A stretch of DNA of 64,000 bases, taken from the NCBI GenBank assembly GCA_009193035.1, contig SWDT01000012.1:434001-498000 (forward strand). The letters run 5' to 3'. Origin of the DNA: Halicephalobus mephisto (Eukaryota; Nematoda; Chromadorea; Rhabditida; Panagrolaimidae). Shown in pieces: positions 10,365 to 22,542 of this stretch (positions are counted from its first letter, which is position 1; the number at the start of each line of letters is the position of its first letter). Below the pieces are notes generated by a model, which worked only from the letters and a program-made list of their open reading frames with translations, was not told the DNA's origin and made no database searches. The translations under genes were made by a program, and so were the position numbers.

Positions 10365-12493
10365 ATGTTGCTCGCCAAATTCCAGTCTCCTTTATTTATT
10401 TCGAAAAATATCGAAAATGCAAGATGGTTCTCTATTTCTGGAAGTAAGAATGTCATCCATCGAGCAAAGAAGCCCAGAATCGATGTCGGAGGAGTTTCTT
10501 GTACAAAAATGGTTCTGGACAAAGTCTGGCAAAATTCCGTCGCTTTCCCCGGGAGATATGCCTTTGTAAGTTCCAAATGTTTTAATTTTTGGTTTTTATG
10601 GAAGAAAAAATTGTGATTCTGTAGAAAGCTCCAGAATCCATTAGAAGGTTCCGGAACTTCTGAGAGTCTTCCAGAAGGTTATGGAATGTCAGGAACTCTG
10701 CAGAAGTTTTTAGGATTTTTTGAAATTTTTCGGGAAATTTTGAAATATTTAAAAATTCCGGCAGTTCTAAAATCTAAAGAATTTTTAGAATAAAAAAGTA
10801 GAAAATTTGAATTTTAAAGTGTTAAGATTCTACAAATTCACATTGAAGTAATTTTGTAATAATAGCCGTTTCTGATTTTTACAGTACTGTGATTTTGCAC
10901 TTCAGATTGATTCAACTAATCCCCAGATGAAGAGGACTTACCGTGATGTCTATCTGCATTCCTATTCTCTGGCTACATTTCTGAAAAATGAACTTAATTT
11001 GCAAAAAGGACAGGTGGCTTGTTCCTTCATGCCGAATTCCGTGGATTCTGCTTCAGTTTTCCTCGGTACAACGCTTGCCGGAGGGGTTATAAGTCCTGCC
11101 AGTAGTTACTATTCTGCAGAAGATCTGGCCAGACAGATGAATGATTCCGACAGTACTGTAGTCTTCTGTACAGAAGCTGGTTTGGACACCGTTCTAGAAG
11201 CCAAGAAACTAGCTCCGAAAGTGAAAAAAGTCATTACAGTAGGTCCTTTGATTTCTGAATTCACAGCTAAGAAGTCCACTCTCTACAAAGAAATCAAGAA
11301 AATCCAACCGAAATTCGAAGAAGTTCCTATCGACTCAGACAACGACTTTTTCTGCTTACCGTATTCTTCTGGAACCACTGGATTGCCAAAAGGAGTTTTG
11401 TTAACTCATAGAAACATGGCCACGATGCTTCCTAACTTCACCGACATGATGAAAGAACATGTGTATGATATGCTAATTCCTCCTTCTCTTCCATGGGAGC
11501 AGAATTCGATCTTAATTCTGCCGTTTTTCCACATTTTTGGTCTCGGGATGATGTTGTCAGGAATCTACAGTGGAGAAACCATTGTTGTGATGAATAGATT
11601 TGATTTGGAAATGTTCTGCAAATGTATTCAAGACTATAAAGTAAGTGAATTTAAATTTCAGTCTTTAGTTTGGTTTTTAGATCAGGATAGTGACTGTTGC
11701 TCCGCCTATTCTGGTGGCCTTAGCTAAACATCCAGTAGTTGAGAAATATGACTTATCGTCGTTAGAAGCTGTTCTGTGTGGAGCCGCTCCGGTCGGCCGG
11801 GATCTCTGCAATGAGGTCAAGAAACGACTGCCTTCTGTTAAGCATATTATTCAAGGATTCGGGATGACGGAAGTTGCCATGGTTGCGAATGTCGGATCCA
11901 TCAAAACTAAGACTCCAATCGAATCTGTCGGATTGCTTGTCAATGGCTACGAGCTCAAGGTGGTTGATCCAGAATCCGGAGAAGCTGTGGGAACGAACAA
12001 AAAAGGAGAACTTTGGTATAGATCAGATCAAGTTATGAAAGGATATCTCAACAAACCAGAAGATACTGCAGCAACAGTTGATTCTGAAGGATGGCTTCAT
12101 TCTGGAGATGTAGGATACATAGATGATGATGGTCATGTATTTATTGTGGATCGTTTGAAGGAATTAATCAAAGTCAAAGGTTTTCAAGTTCCTCCGGCGG
12201 AGCTCGAAGATCTTTTACTTTCTCATCCGAAAGTTAAGGATTGCGCTGTTGTTGGAGTTCCATGTGAGATTCGTGGTGAAGTCCCCAAAGCTTTTATCGT
12301 TAAAAAGTGCGACTCTCTGGAAGAAGATGAAATTCACGACTTTGTCAATGGTAATCATTTTTTATCGAAAAAATTAAATTATTTTTTTTCAGAGAAAGTG
12401 ACAAAGTACAAACAACTAAAAGGAGGTATTTCTTTTATATCAGAAATCCCAAAATCCCCAAGCGGAAAAATTCTGAGAAGAATGCTGAAATAA
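10365..12493 (+). CDS. Acyl-CoA synthetase / 4-coumarate-CoA-ligase-like enzyme
   Basis: Exons are 10365-10565, 10906-11640, 11681-12350 and 12393-12493, giving 568 residues, a usual length for the ANL adenylating superfamily. The AMP-binding motif YSSGTTGLPKG is at residues 220-230. Further on are GFGMTEV, the YRSDQVMKGYLNKPE and GWLHSGDVGYIDDDG blocks, the hinge region DRLKELIKVKGFQV and the C-terminal catalytic lysine in PKSPSGKILRR. The enzyme should activate a carboxylic acid as an acyl-adenylate and transfer it to CoA. The N-terminus is Arg/Ser/Phe-rich and could be a mitochondrial presequence. The C-terminus lacks a peroxisomal SKL-type signal. A trans-splice-like acceptor (aaatttcag, ending 10310) precedes the ATG by 54 bases. 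The substrate cannot be read from sequence. Confidence 0.88.
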
Positions 12494-12651
12494 TTTTTAT
12501 TTTTTAAATGAAAAGTAATCAATCAACGTAAACACTGTTTTTAACCCCCTTTTCTGAAGAGAAATCATGATCTCATTTTCGTTTGACGTTTTTCCCATCC
12601 ACAACAATGTAAAATTCGGTCCAATTGAATTTATGAAACGAGAAAGTGGAG

Positions 12652-13332
12652 ATGCATTCCCCGGCTCTAATCCACAACACCCATTTGAACGAGGAAACTG
12701 AGTTCATTTTCGACAATAAAATCGTCACAAGGTTTGTTTAAATTTTTTATTAGAATTTTGTAAATTTTGGAATAGGATGAAATATTATAAAATGTTTGAA
12801 AATTTAATGTTTCTGAAAATTCTAGTTTTTAAAATGTAATGAAAATTTTAGTATTTGAAAGTGAAATTTTTAGAAAGTTCAGAAAAAAAATAAATTGAAA
12901 CAACTTTGAAATAATTTATTTTTTTACAATAAAATGACAGATTCTGTAGAATTTCTAAATTCTTACAGAATCTGATGTGAGATTCTAAAATTTCAAAATA
13001 TTTTACAGAAAATTGTCGAATTTTTTTATGTTGAAAGTTTAAAAAATTTAGTGTTGATTTTTCGGTTTTTAGGATCTTCTGGAAATTCGTGGCGAGAGAA
13101 CTTTATAAAAGTATTTAATTTTTGTTTTTTATTGTAGAATTTTAGAAGCCTGGCTCAACCACTGATTGCAGACGATAGTCCATCACGGGTAACTAGGACT
13201 TCAAATCAAGATGAACTCAATAGGACGACCAGCTATGTTCCTCACTGCGCATTGATAATAATATCTCTCATAGGATTTGTATTATTAATTGTTATTTACC
13301 ATCTTTTTGCAAACACTCCACTTACAAAGTGA
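12652..13332 (+). CDS. Small single-pass membrane protein, unknown function
   Basis: A two-exon model (12652-12731 and 13146-13332) encodes 88 residues. The frame has an upstream stop, an ATG and a donor after ACAAG. The best acceptor is ttttag at 13140-13145, since the more upstream tag gives a frame that stops quickly. The product begins MHSPALIHNTHLNEE, has a polar middle (SPSRVTRTSNQDELNR) and one membrane helix near the C-terminus (ALIIISLIGFVLLIVIYHLF) with a short tail. It starts 158 bp after the acyl-CoA ligase stop on the same strand, so a two-gene operon is possible. I do not recognise the family. Confidence 0.55.
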
Positions 13333-13343
13333 AATGAAAGGTT

Positions 13344-15117
13344 TTATATATGAGTTTCTTGGAGATTTGGATGACCGTTTTTCTTTGAAGAAGAAGAATC
13401 ATGGGTTTTTTGGATTGATTCGTGGAAAGTTTTCCTGGGTTGGAACTTGATCTCGAAATTGGAAAGCAAGTCGGTTAGGGAGTCCTTGAGGCTTCGGTTC
13501 TTTTTGTCACTGGAAATTTATAATGATCATTGTGAAATCTTGGAAGACATACCCTAAGGCATAAGGAGGCACCGCGGGATGTCCGTTAGAGTCTACACTT
13601 TCGATGTAGAGGAATAAGTGCTCTGTTCTGATGTCGGATAAGTTTTTTACAATTAAATAAATAAAAATAATAACTGGCAAAATGTGGATGATGATTAGGA
13701 GATTCAAAGTGAATGGAGACACGACTTGGTCGTGGATAGTCCCGGGACAGGGAGGTTTCTGAATAATTATTTATTGATAATTTTTGTTTTAAACACCCAC
13801 CACAATGTCGTCATCGTTGAAAAATTCACATTCAAAGTAATTTTCAATAGGTAATCTGCCTGGTTTGTTGATGACCAACAACGTCGCCAGAAGCTTGGCT
13901 AAAAGGAATCTGATGGTGTAGACAGATTCAAAAAGAGTAACATGGATCATACAAGCTTGGGAAATCGACAAAACTATCGAAAGTGCTGGACAAAGCTGAA
14001 AAAACAGATTTAAGAAAATTAAAAACTTCTGGAAATCCGTGTCAAGACAATTTCGTGAAAATGTTCATTTTTAAAAAATGTTTTGTAATATTTTAATTTT
14101 GTTTAGCAATTGTTTGGCCAGTGTGCTGTGAACCACAAGATGACACATTAGGCATAAGTTAATTGTTGCGTTTTGATCTAGTCAAATGTTGTAATTGTTC
14201 TTTGAAAACAGTTCGATAAAGTGATAATAAGTAATAGCAATTGTTTCGTAATTCTACAGGATTTCACGGTTGATTTTTTAAGAAATATATTCGTTTTAGA
14301 TAATTCTAGAAATATCTGGATCAGAGTATATGGAGTAAAATATCCTTTGTCCAAGCTCGAGAGTTAATGGCTATATATTGATGAAAGACAAAAATTAAAT
14401 AACATTATATGAATGTTTAAGACATCTTGAGAGAGCTGGTTCCTAGCACGAAAATTCCTGAAGGATTCTGTAGCGGCTTCATATTTCATTTTTTGATTAA
14501 AGATTTTCGATAAATAATAAATAGTTTTGATATTTTATACGCTAGTCTAGTGCTACAGAATATATGAAAGTACTTATCAACATTTAAGAAATCATAACAC
14601 TACAGTATCCCATATAGAGCAGATCGCTTGCTGTAAAATCCCCCAATTACGAAATACCTACCAAATAAATTGCTTTTAATTTCGCTCCTAGTTTCTTTTT
14701 GCCTGTTTGTACAGAACAAGCGAAAAGAAAAATATTAATAAGTGGGAAAATTAGTTGAATAACTTCAGAGACGAACATGGTCCACAAGTTGTCTTGATAA
14801 AGATCGATTTCGTGGATTCTTTCATAGTTTACTCCTTCGTACTCGTAGACTTCACTTTCGTTCAGAGGTTCCATGTTTGTTCCATTTGTAGCTAACATGT
14901 ATTCGTCGATTAGAACATATAATCGACTGAAATTGAGGGCAAACATTCCGAAGATTACAGTATTCGCTAGTTGACAGATGATGAGTGTTGCGGAGACCAT
15001 CGCTGGGATATGATAACTCCATCTGGTGATTTTTTCTTTCCAACGGTTTTCTGCGATTTCTCGAAAACCAGAAAGATGATATTCGAGTTGTTGACGACGT
15101 TCTGCAGAAGTTGCCAT
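13344..15117 (-). CDS. Four-TM membrane protein, unknown function
   Basis: Exons are 15117-14662, 13995-13801, 13758-13553 and 13509-13344, giving 340 residues. All phases agree. Hydrophobic helices are near residues 38-60 (MVSATLIICQLANTVIF), 115-135 (VSEVIQLIFPLINIFLF), 155-185 and 225-247 (TLNLLIIIHILPVIIFIYLI). Between helices 1 and 2 is an acidic loop with N-glycosylation-like sites (NGTN, NESE). The C-terminal tail of about 75 residues is polar, with an SSSS run. Intron 1 is 666 nt and shows no gene. The gene converges on the small TM gene with only 11 bp between the two stop codons. I do not recognise the family; the tetraspan layout alone is not diagnostic. Confidence 0.7.
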
Positions 15118-16334
15118 CGAGATCTGGAAAAATAAAAAAAATCACTTTTTTAAATTTTCTATTACGTAAAACGAATATTACAGAAGAAAAATAAATTTTT
15201 ACACCAAAAATAATAACAAAATAAGATGTCACTTTTTGGATTTTTCTTTTTCGATCAATCCAAAATAAGTTTCCGTCTGAATGGATAACATGTCCTCGTC
15301 TCTGTACCGAGTGTCATTATCCCGTCAAATTGATTGAGTTCAAACGTGAAAGAGAAAAACAACGATGATGATTTATCGGAAATGAAAATCTGTCCAAGAA
15401 CTGTTTGAGTTTTTCTAGTTTATCTGACTCGTCAATCAGAGAACGAACTCTTTAGTCTGACTAAAAAATAACCCAGAGGGAAGTCAGCTCTCTTGGAATG
15501 TTTGTGTTAGAAGTCTCCCATTAAAATTCAAAACAGTAGTAAAACCAGTTTTAGATAAAATTCGTAGATTGATCACATTTTTAACAATATTTGTTTCCAT
15601 CGATGACAGTTTCTTTTTGGGTTGAATGATGTTCATGTTTTGAACTACATTATTGTAATAGCAGTCTTTATAATCTTAGAAAATTCTGAAACTGACTGAC
15701 TTATGAGATATTCAGTAATCTTCTTACATAGAATGTTGTTAATTTTAGTTTTCAGGTCCAGGGTGGAACTGAATGCGAACTTCTACCACAAAAGTCCCTG
15801 CCAGAACGGTAGTAACTTCTGTGATTTTGAAATCAAGTTTTTCTAGCGTTCTTGTTTATATATAATAGATATCGTTGAACAAAGAGCTGCTAAGTTGTAT
15901 CTGCTCCGTCGCTAGAGGAAGTTCATATCACATCGAGGTCAATGGAGATGTAGTTGCCACTTGGTACTGTTCACAAATCCCTCCAATTTCAAGTTCGCTT
16001 CACCCTCGTTAATTGATGTACAGGTATGCTAAATTTTCTTTAAGACTATAAAAAAACTGAATCAGATGTTCCTGAAGTTCAATTATAGTACCTAATAAGG
16101 TTTCTATTTTTGAGTTAGTTCACGGATCTTATCGTGACAGTAATAAGAGTATTTATTATTGGAAAACTCACAACTAGAAATCTCGGTCGTAAACGAAAAT
16201 ACAGTAAGTTGATTGACAATGGTTTGTGTGTTATCTATTCTCTCTGCTAGTAACTTTATGTCTGACAATCTGTATTCTTACTGTTCACGGAATTATTATG
16301 ATCTAAGAAGTGACAAAAATACTATATGTATTTT
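15118..16334. other. Intergenic region with coding-like fragments
   Basis: No complete gene is visible. At 15757-15845 a frame reads VELNANFYHKSPCQNGSNFC and then stops. At about 15888-16020 two overlapping plus frames stay open: one is Cys-containing (SSYHIEVNGDVVATWYCSQ) and the other ends at a good donor (ACAG before gtatgc, 16023). The pieces cannot be joined in phase, so this may be a decayed gene. Confidence 0.3.
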
Positions 16335-16764
16335 AAAAATATGAGTAAAATCCAAAAAAATAAAATATGAAGTTGAAGGACATACTGCTTTGATTCTCCT
16401 TGGAGAGAGTTCAAAGTCGATAATTTACTATTGCCAATACTCCATTCCTTGTCATTATTGTAATTGCCAGGATAATAGAAAATAATATAATCGTTTTCAT
16501 GGATAAAATGTCCTTAATATATCTATTAAAGTAAGTTGTGGTAGGTTCTTTAAGAACTACAAGTTTCATTATGATTCCAAAAAATGATAAACACTTGAAA
16601 AAATGGTTTAGTATGAGACATTTGAAAATTATTAAGGATTTAGATTGAGTCAGAATAATGCAGAATTGAAACAATACCAGTAACAATCCTGAAATTGCAT
16701 TGATATCAGCAATCAGTTCTATAATAAACGTTGTAGTATCATCTAAACTCAAACTTTCAGTCAT
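16335..16764 (-). pseudogene. Truncated chemoreceptor pseudogene, sister of the gene at 20620
   Basis: The minus strand reads MTESLSLDDTTTFIIELI, aligning from the start with the intact receptor at 20620-21570 (MVGNLTLDDTTLFIIKLI). Both share LTQSKSL and LILNH. The frame stops at NYRL. Just past the stop, nucleotide similarity continues (for example caaagcagtatgtccttcaac against gagcaatatgtcattcaact), so the stop comes from a small deletion in the equivalent of NYRYFGLYPGR. The copy fades out near 16335. It lies on the opposite strand and opposite side of the transporter gene relative to its sister. Confidence 0.8.
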
Positions 16765-17414
16765 CTTCCGTTGTGCTCCCAAATAAAGTAGCAAAACGAA
16801 AGATACTGCATTTATTCTCCACGTAGATAAAGTAAAAATTAATTGTCCTTGTTTGGTTTGTACTATTTCGTACTGTAAATAAAACTAAAAATGTTCAACC
16901 AAAAATTTATAATTGAATAACAGGAATATAACAACTAATATCTTTTGTTTTCAATATTTTGATACATGAAAGAAATTTATCACTCAGTCTAAATTTCATA
17001 AGATTTCGATTCAGTTTGATACAGATCGTTTCAGAGGATTCCGATTGGTTTTCAGAATCGAATTCAGCAGCGTTTTTGAGAAGATTCTCAAATATTCTGT
17101 GATTTGTTTAACGTTAAAATTTCGCAGTTATCCAGCATTATTATTGTAAATTTTGCTCCGCTAAAGAGTATGCTTATAACCAAAAAGCAACTATTATCGG
17201 TAAAAACCAATAATGCAAATGTAATCAATTTACGAACTTTATTAAAAAGTAACACTTTTAAGTGTTTGAATAAATCAAGTATTTTGACAGAACATGTTTG
17301 AAAAAAATATAATCAATTGAAACACTAATTTGCACTAAATTTCATTTTAATGTTCATTCTTCATTTGTCAGGTGAAACTTATAATTGTCCACTTGATTGA
17401 TTGCTTATCATACA
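16765..17414. other. Intergenic, nothing recognised
   Basis: AT-rich sequence between the chemoreceptor pseudogene and the 3' end of the transporter gene. Short open frames lack splice support and family features. I see no RNA gene. Confidence 0.5.
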
Positions 17415-19059
17415 CTAGGCGTTTTCTTTTCGGAGATTCAAACCTTTTTCAGAGTTCTGGTAACTTTTTTTCTCTATTTTCGCCCAATGTCGTGGTTCAG
17501 CCTCACAGACTAAGTTGAAGAATATCATTGTCACGAAAACAATCGCTGCGAGACAGTACCAAACAACAGCCCATTGAGAATCTGTGTTGTCTGGAGCCAA
17601 AATAGAAACAATAAATGGAAGAATCAAGATGACTACCGAGTTCGTTAAGGACATCTAAAACATTTATTACCTCGAAATCTGAAAATTAAACCTACGACAG
17701 TCATGATGAAATGCGAGTGGTGTTGTGAAATCTGAAAACGAAGTTGTTAAACACCATACTATGGTAAAGGTAAGAAATAAATGTTATCAAAAATTGTTTC
17801 AATACAAATTTTTAGGATCTTAGAATTCAAACAATTCCGGAAATTTTAAACTATTCCAAAGTGTAATTTAGCAGATTAAAAGAAATTTTAAATATATTTT
17901 TAAAGTTTACCAATTGGACACATTTGGCGACACCGACGGCGTTCAAACCGTCGAAGGAGTTGACTAAACTGTAACTGATTATGACGAGCAATCCCATCTC
18001 CGGAGGTACACAAGCCATTAGAATAAAACAGACGCCAATAGGGAACTGGGATACGGTATTGAATATGATGATCCTTGCTTTTTGGCTGACACAAGTGAGC
18101 ATGTCAGACATCGGCCCAGCAATCAGCTTCACAATGACACTCATAACAAATGGCAAAGCCCCAGCGAACCCTGTTTTCTCGACATCAAATCTGAGGACTT
18201 TGTTTAGATAAGTAGGGCCATATTGGAACATGATTTGAAGAGCAAAACATCCTCCGAAACAACAGACGATTACTCCAATGACCGAGATATCCGTCATGAT
18301 AGCTTTGTAAGGAATAGGGGGATGTTCCCCTGTCTGGGCCATTTTTCCCTCTTTTATGATATTCAACTCCTTTTCACCCACTAGAAAATGGTCGTCTGGA
18401 TGGTTCTTGTAGAATCCAAAGAATATAATAAACGATAATACAGTCGATGCACCGAGGATGTAGTACACAGCGGGCCAGCCAAATGACGATTGGCAAAGTG
18501 CTCCAGATATAGGCATGACGAGGATAGCTCCGAGCTGGAGGTGCAAGGATAAAATAGAAATATAGACTCCTGATCCCTGGATACTGGACCAAGCAGAAAC
18601 AATCGCTCCTAGAGAAGTCATCGATATAGACAACCCGAAGCCCTGAAGAACTCTCATAAAGAACACTGGCCAAAATCCAACAGCAACGAAAAACGGAATG
18701 AGGAGTGTGGAGATCCCACTAGCCAATCCATAAATGAAGAAAGTCAGTTTGACTCCGAGAACGTTGTTGGACCAAGTCAGCGGGATAGTTCCGATTATAT
18801 TGCCGATGGCAATGGCGGAGAAGAGCCAAGTTTGCTCACTCAAGGAGTAGATCGGCACTGGTTCGGTGATGTTGATCTCCTTCATAAATTCCTTCTCATA
18901 TCCGATCGGTTCCTCCACCATGCAGATTACAGTAAAGTTCAGGGCGAGAGAATTGGCCATCACGAAAGTTAGCGCAATTGTAGAGATGATCAAAATCAGA
19001 AATCTGGTGTAATGGCCACATGATGCCAGAGATTTTCTATATTTCATAGAATCTAGCAT
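17415..19059 (-). CDS. SLC17-type major facilitator transporter
   Basis: Exons are 19059-17911, 17731-17696 (only 36 nt) and 17654-17415, giving 474 residues with about 12 hydrophobic helices. Family landmarks are the extracellular loop after helix 1, WLFSAIAIGNIIGTIP, FFMRVLQGFGLSISM, the WPAVYYILG segment, and a C-terminal region with VNSFDGLNAVGVAKC, HSHFIMT, LAPDNTDSQWAVV and CEAEPRHW. These match SLC17 anion/phosphate/glutamate carriers. The family moves organic or inorganic anions across plasma or vesicle membranes; the substrate here is not readable. I chose ATG 19059 because the frame extends only a few codons further, to a non-ATG codon. The 12-codon exon rebuilds a conserved block exactly, which supports the model. 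Confidence 0.87.
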
Positions 19060-20619
19060 TTTCCAGATCAAAATAAAGTACGATCACAATCGAGGAAGTA
19101 ATTCAATTACGTCAAAAACCGAATATTTGATTAATTGACCTGATCAAAACAGGCTACAGTTGACAATGTAGGCGTGGCTGAAGTCTATCTCAATTGGCTG
19201 TGAAATTAACTTGTTGCAGATTCAAAAGATTTATTTTTCGCAAAAAACGTGACATTTGAATTAATAATTGTGAATAAAGAAAATACAAAAGATAGAGTTG
19301 GGGTGACCTTGGGGTTGAGTTCTTTATCCTTCAAATAGACCCAAACAATGACACAACAATACAAGGTATAATTAGGAAACAATTATAACGGCAAACGGAA
19401 GTAAAAATTTGCAAAGTCACAATAATGGAACAGCAATTACCGTAACAAAAAGTACAGAATTCCGTGATTCACATTTTGGAAGGCCTGTTTCAAACTCGTT
19501 TTTCTCTGCATTATTCCTCTACTTCGGGATTCGTTTCTTTCCAATCTTGAGTTGCTTTCAACTGCTTCGATATGACAGTTGATCTCGAACCTTAGAATTG
19601 TAATCTGATAATGTAAAATAAACAATGTTTCTACAGTAATCGCATTCTATTATTGTCAATTTTTAGGTATTTCTCAAAAGAGAAAAAGTATTCTTTTTGT
19701 AATATTTGTGTAGACTTTGGACGAATAATTTGTTTATTCACTCAAACCTCAAACTTGAGTAATTAAGCATATTTTCAAAAAACATATTATAGAAGACAAA
19801 AGCGATAGAACTTTTTACTAAAACTATTAGTAGCTATTCAGGATCGATCACGTTATCGCCGTTCCAGTTACTTGAACAGAAACAATGTATCCGCAGTAAT
19901 TGATAATTGATATCGTTCTCCTTCGAGAAAGCTTGTTCCACATTGTGAATAAAGCATCATAGCAGCTATTAATTAGAGGATAACTTTGATTCATTTCTGC
20001 ATTTTTGATATTTTTAACTATATACACAACTATAATCAGATAGATGATTATGAAGAACTTGAAAGATCAATTGAATATCAACATTTCGGAATTTTCATAG
20101 GTGAAGAATGCATTGCTGAATTGATTCAGAATAATTTTAAAAGTAAGAAGTAATGTTTCAAAATAGCAGAGATTTCATCACGCAGTAGTAACTACTATGA
20201 AATACAAAGTTAATCCTCATTGGAAACCCTTGACATCATGTCAGTCACAGTTCTTTCCAAATGTAGATAGAATTAGAAATTAAAAACCAACATACAAATG
20301 GAATTCAATACTGTATGAAATGGAACATCTTGTCTCTGTTCTTTGCCACTATTGGATGCTTACTGTGATATAAAGCTTTCATGAAAGAACATCCTATTCA
20401 TCAAATTCTAGAGTTGCGAGTCAGATCAAAGACGATAACGGTATTTATCGATAAAGCTCCATCTATTCATTAAACTATTGCACCTGTTCACCATTATACA
20501 TTCCCAATTTCGTTTGAAACAGAATAATATATAAAGCAGGTGGTATTAAGTTGAAATCGACTTACACTACGATTATATGTAATTGCCTTCATCTTAACTC
20601 AAGAGCATAGATGTGAAAA
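19060..20619. other. Intergenic region between divergent transporter and receptor genes
   Basis: No gene is visible in about 1.56 kb. A segment at about 19728-19765 (tttattcactcaaacctcaa) reappears near 26028-26065 with small changes, suggesting a dispersed repeat. Promoters for both flanking genes should lie here. Confidence 0.5.
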
Positions 20620-21570
20620 ATGGTCGGAAATTTAACGTTAGATGATACTACTTTATTTATTATAAAACTGATTGCGGATACCAATGCAGTTTTAGGATTA
20701 TTGCTAGCACCATTTCAATTCTACATTATTCTGACTCAATCTAAATCCTTAGGAGTTTTCAAATGGCTTATATTAAATCATTCATTCTGGTGCTTATGTT
20801 TTTCAACTTTTGGTACTGTGATTAAACCTATTTTACTTGGAGAATTCGCTGCATTTTACTTCGATGGATATATTAAAAACACCTCACCTTCAGTAGCAAT
20901 TATGTTGTTGTATACTTTCCTTGCAATTGGAATGATGGCTGGAGGCGGAGTCTTTACAACGATGAATTATCGTTACTTCGGACTATATCCAGGAAGAATT
21001 AGAGCAATATGTCATTCAACTCCATACTTCATTTTCTGGAATTTCCTTCTTATTTTCTTTGCATTTCTAGCGCTTTTTTGCGGCTATCAAGTTTTAAAAA
21101 TACCTCGTGATGTCATGATACAAAAGGCAATCGATGCTAGTCCGGAACTAAAACCATACATCAACATTACTACTTTTGTATTTATCCCGTATGATGTTTA
21201 CTTCTTGCCAGGTCTTTCATTTCTTACTGTATCAGTTATCATAACTATAATATTCATCATATTACTGTTCCTCTTGAAACGTCACTTATCATCCCATGTA
21301 AATTCCGATATTCAGAAATCCCTTATTATCAATGTTATTGTTCAAATTATTGTTTCTATCATTTTTCTTATTATTCCTTTTTTCTTTTTGTTTTTCTCAC
21401 TCCTTAGTAGATTAAAAAATAGTGGGAAAATAATGTGTTTTTTGGAACCTCTTGTGGCTTGTCATTGTCTTGTAGAATATATTGCTACGTTGTACGTAGT
21501 CTTACCATATCGAAAGTACATTATACAGAAATTAAAAGTCATCAAAAAGAAACTGAAACGAACGTTATAG
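20620..21570 (+). CDS. Str-superfamily seven-TM chemoreceptor, single exon
   Basis: An uninterrupted frame of 316 residues encodes seven hydrophobic segments, with an N-terminal glycosylation-like NLT site and a basic C-terminal tail (KVIKKKLKR). Motifs such as LTQSKSLGVFKW, LILNHSFW, MNYRYFGLYPGR and the closing VLPYRKYI fit nematode serpentine receptors of the srh/sri/str/srd group. These usually act in ciliated sensory neurons as odorant or pheromone receptors coupled to G proteins. The lack of any intron is unusual for this superfamily. A truncated sister copy lies at 16335-16764. The exact subfamily is uncertain. Confidence 0.8.
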   Translation: MVGNLTLDDTTLFIIKLIADTNAVLGLLLAPFQFYIILTQSKSLGVFKWLILNHSFWCLCFSTFGTVIKPILLGEFAAFYFDGYIKNTSPSVAIMLLYTFLAIGMMAGGGVFTTMNYRYFGLYPGRIRAICHSTPYFIFWNFLLIFFAFLALFCGYQVLKIPRDVMIQKAIDASPELKPYINITTFVFIPYDVYFLPGLSFLTVSVIITIIFIILLFLLKRHLSSHVNSDIQKSLIINVIVQIIVSIIFLIIPFFFLFFSLLSRLKNSGKIMCFLEPLVACHCLVEYIATLYVVLPYRKYIIQKLKVIKKKLKRTL

Positions 21571-22542
21571 TAATCTTAACCCCGTCTTTGTCTAATCAGC
21601 ATGTGAAAATTTAAAAGTTATATGAATCATGAATTGATGAAGATTCTTTGTTTCGACAAAATACCAGCATTTTTGTTAACTTGTTGTATAAAAGTGTAAA
21701 TTTAGTTGAAATTAAAACATAATTTTTTTGATAGTTTGTATCTGATAATTTTATTTAGAGCGATTTATTGAAGAATTAAAAATAAAATTGGTCATCATGA
21801 AGGATTGATAAATTTGTTTTGAAACAAATAATAAAAAATGGAATAATTTGATTACCTTATTGTTTGAAAAATTTTAAAGATTATTTTACATTATTTTTTA
21901 TTTTTTCATACAAAAATCTCGACTAGTCTGAAATTTGAACGAAAAGTTTATAATGAGAAAATCAAAAGATAATGTTTAAAGAAAAGTTGAGGATATTAAA
22001 GAGTAGATATCATTTACAAAATTCAATTTTTCTAGAAGATGCTAATTTAAAAAACAACAAGTTATAATTTCGGTAACCGCCAACTTTGATGGAAATAGCT
22101 TTGATATTTTTTCGCTATTGTTGGTTACATTATTTACAGTAATGGCAAAATTATTAGGTTTGCTAAACAATGAACTTTAGAATTGGCGATTGGATACAAA
22201 GTAGTATGCTTACTGAAGAATTTATATCACAGCTTGACTTTGTAAATTTGAAGATGAATTCATAACCTCATGATGAATCTTGTTTGGAGAATCTCCAAAA
22301 ACAGATATTACAAATATGGACTAATTAGTGTATTTGGTATATCAATGTCAAAAAGATTACTCAAGTACAGTAATCATCTAGTTATTTTAATTATCGTTTT
22401 TATATAACTTAGTTCGCAATAAAAACTAAAGAACAACATTTTTCAATAAGATAAACATCAGATGATAGCTCTGAAACTTTAATATTGACTATGATGATGG
22501 TCAGTCAGGTTTCAGGACCATCTAATATTCTATCAAATGTCT
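21571..22542. other. Intergenic, nothing recognised
   Basis: About 970 bp of AT-rich sequence between the convergent 3' ends of the chemoreceptor and the VWA-kinase gene. I see no frame with splice support, no RNA gene and no clear repeat. Confidence 0.5.
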
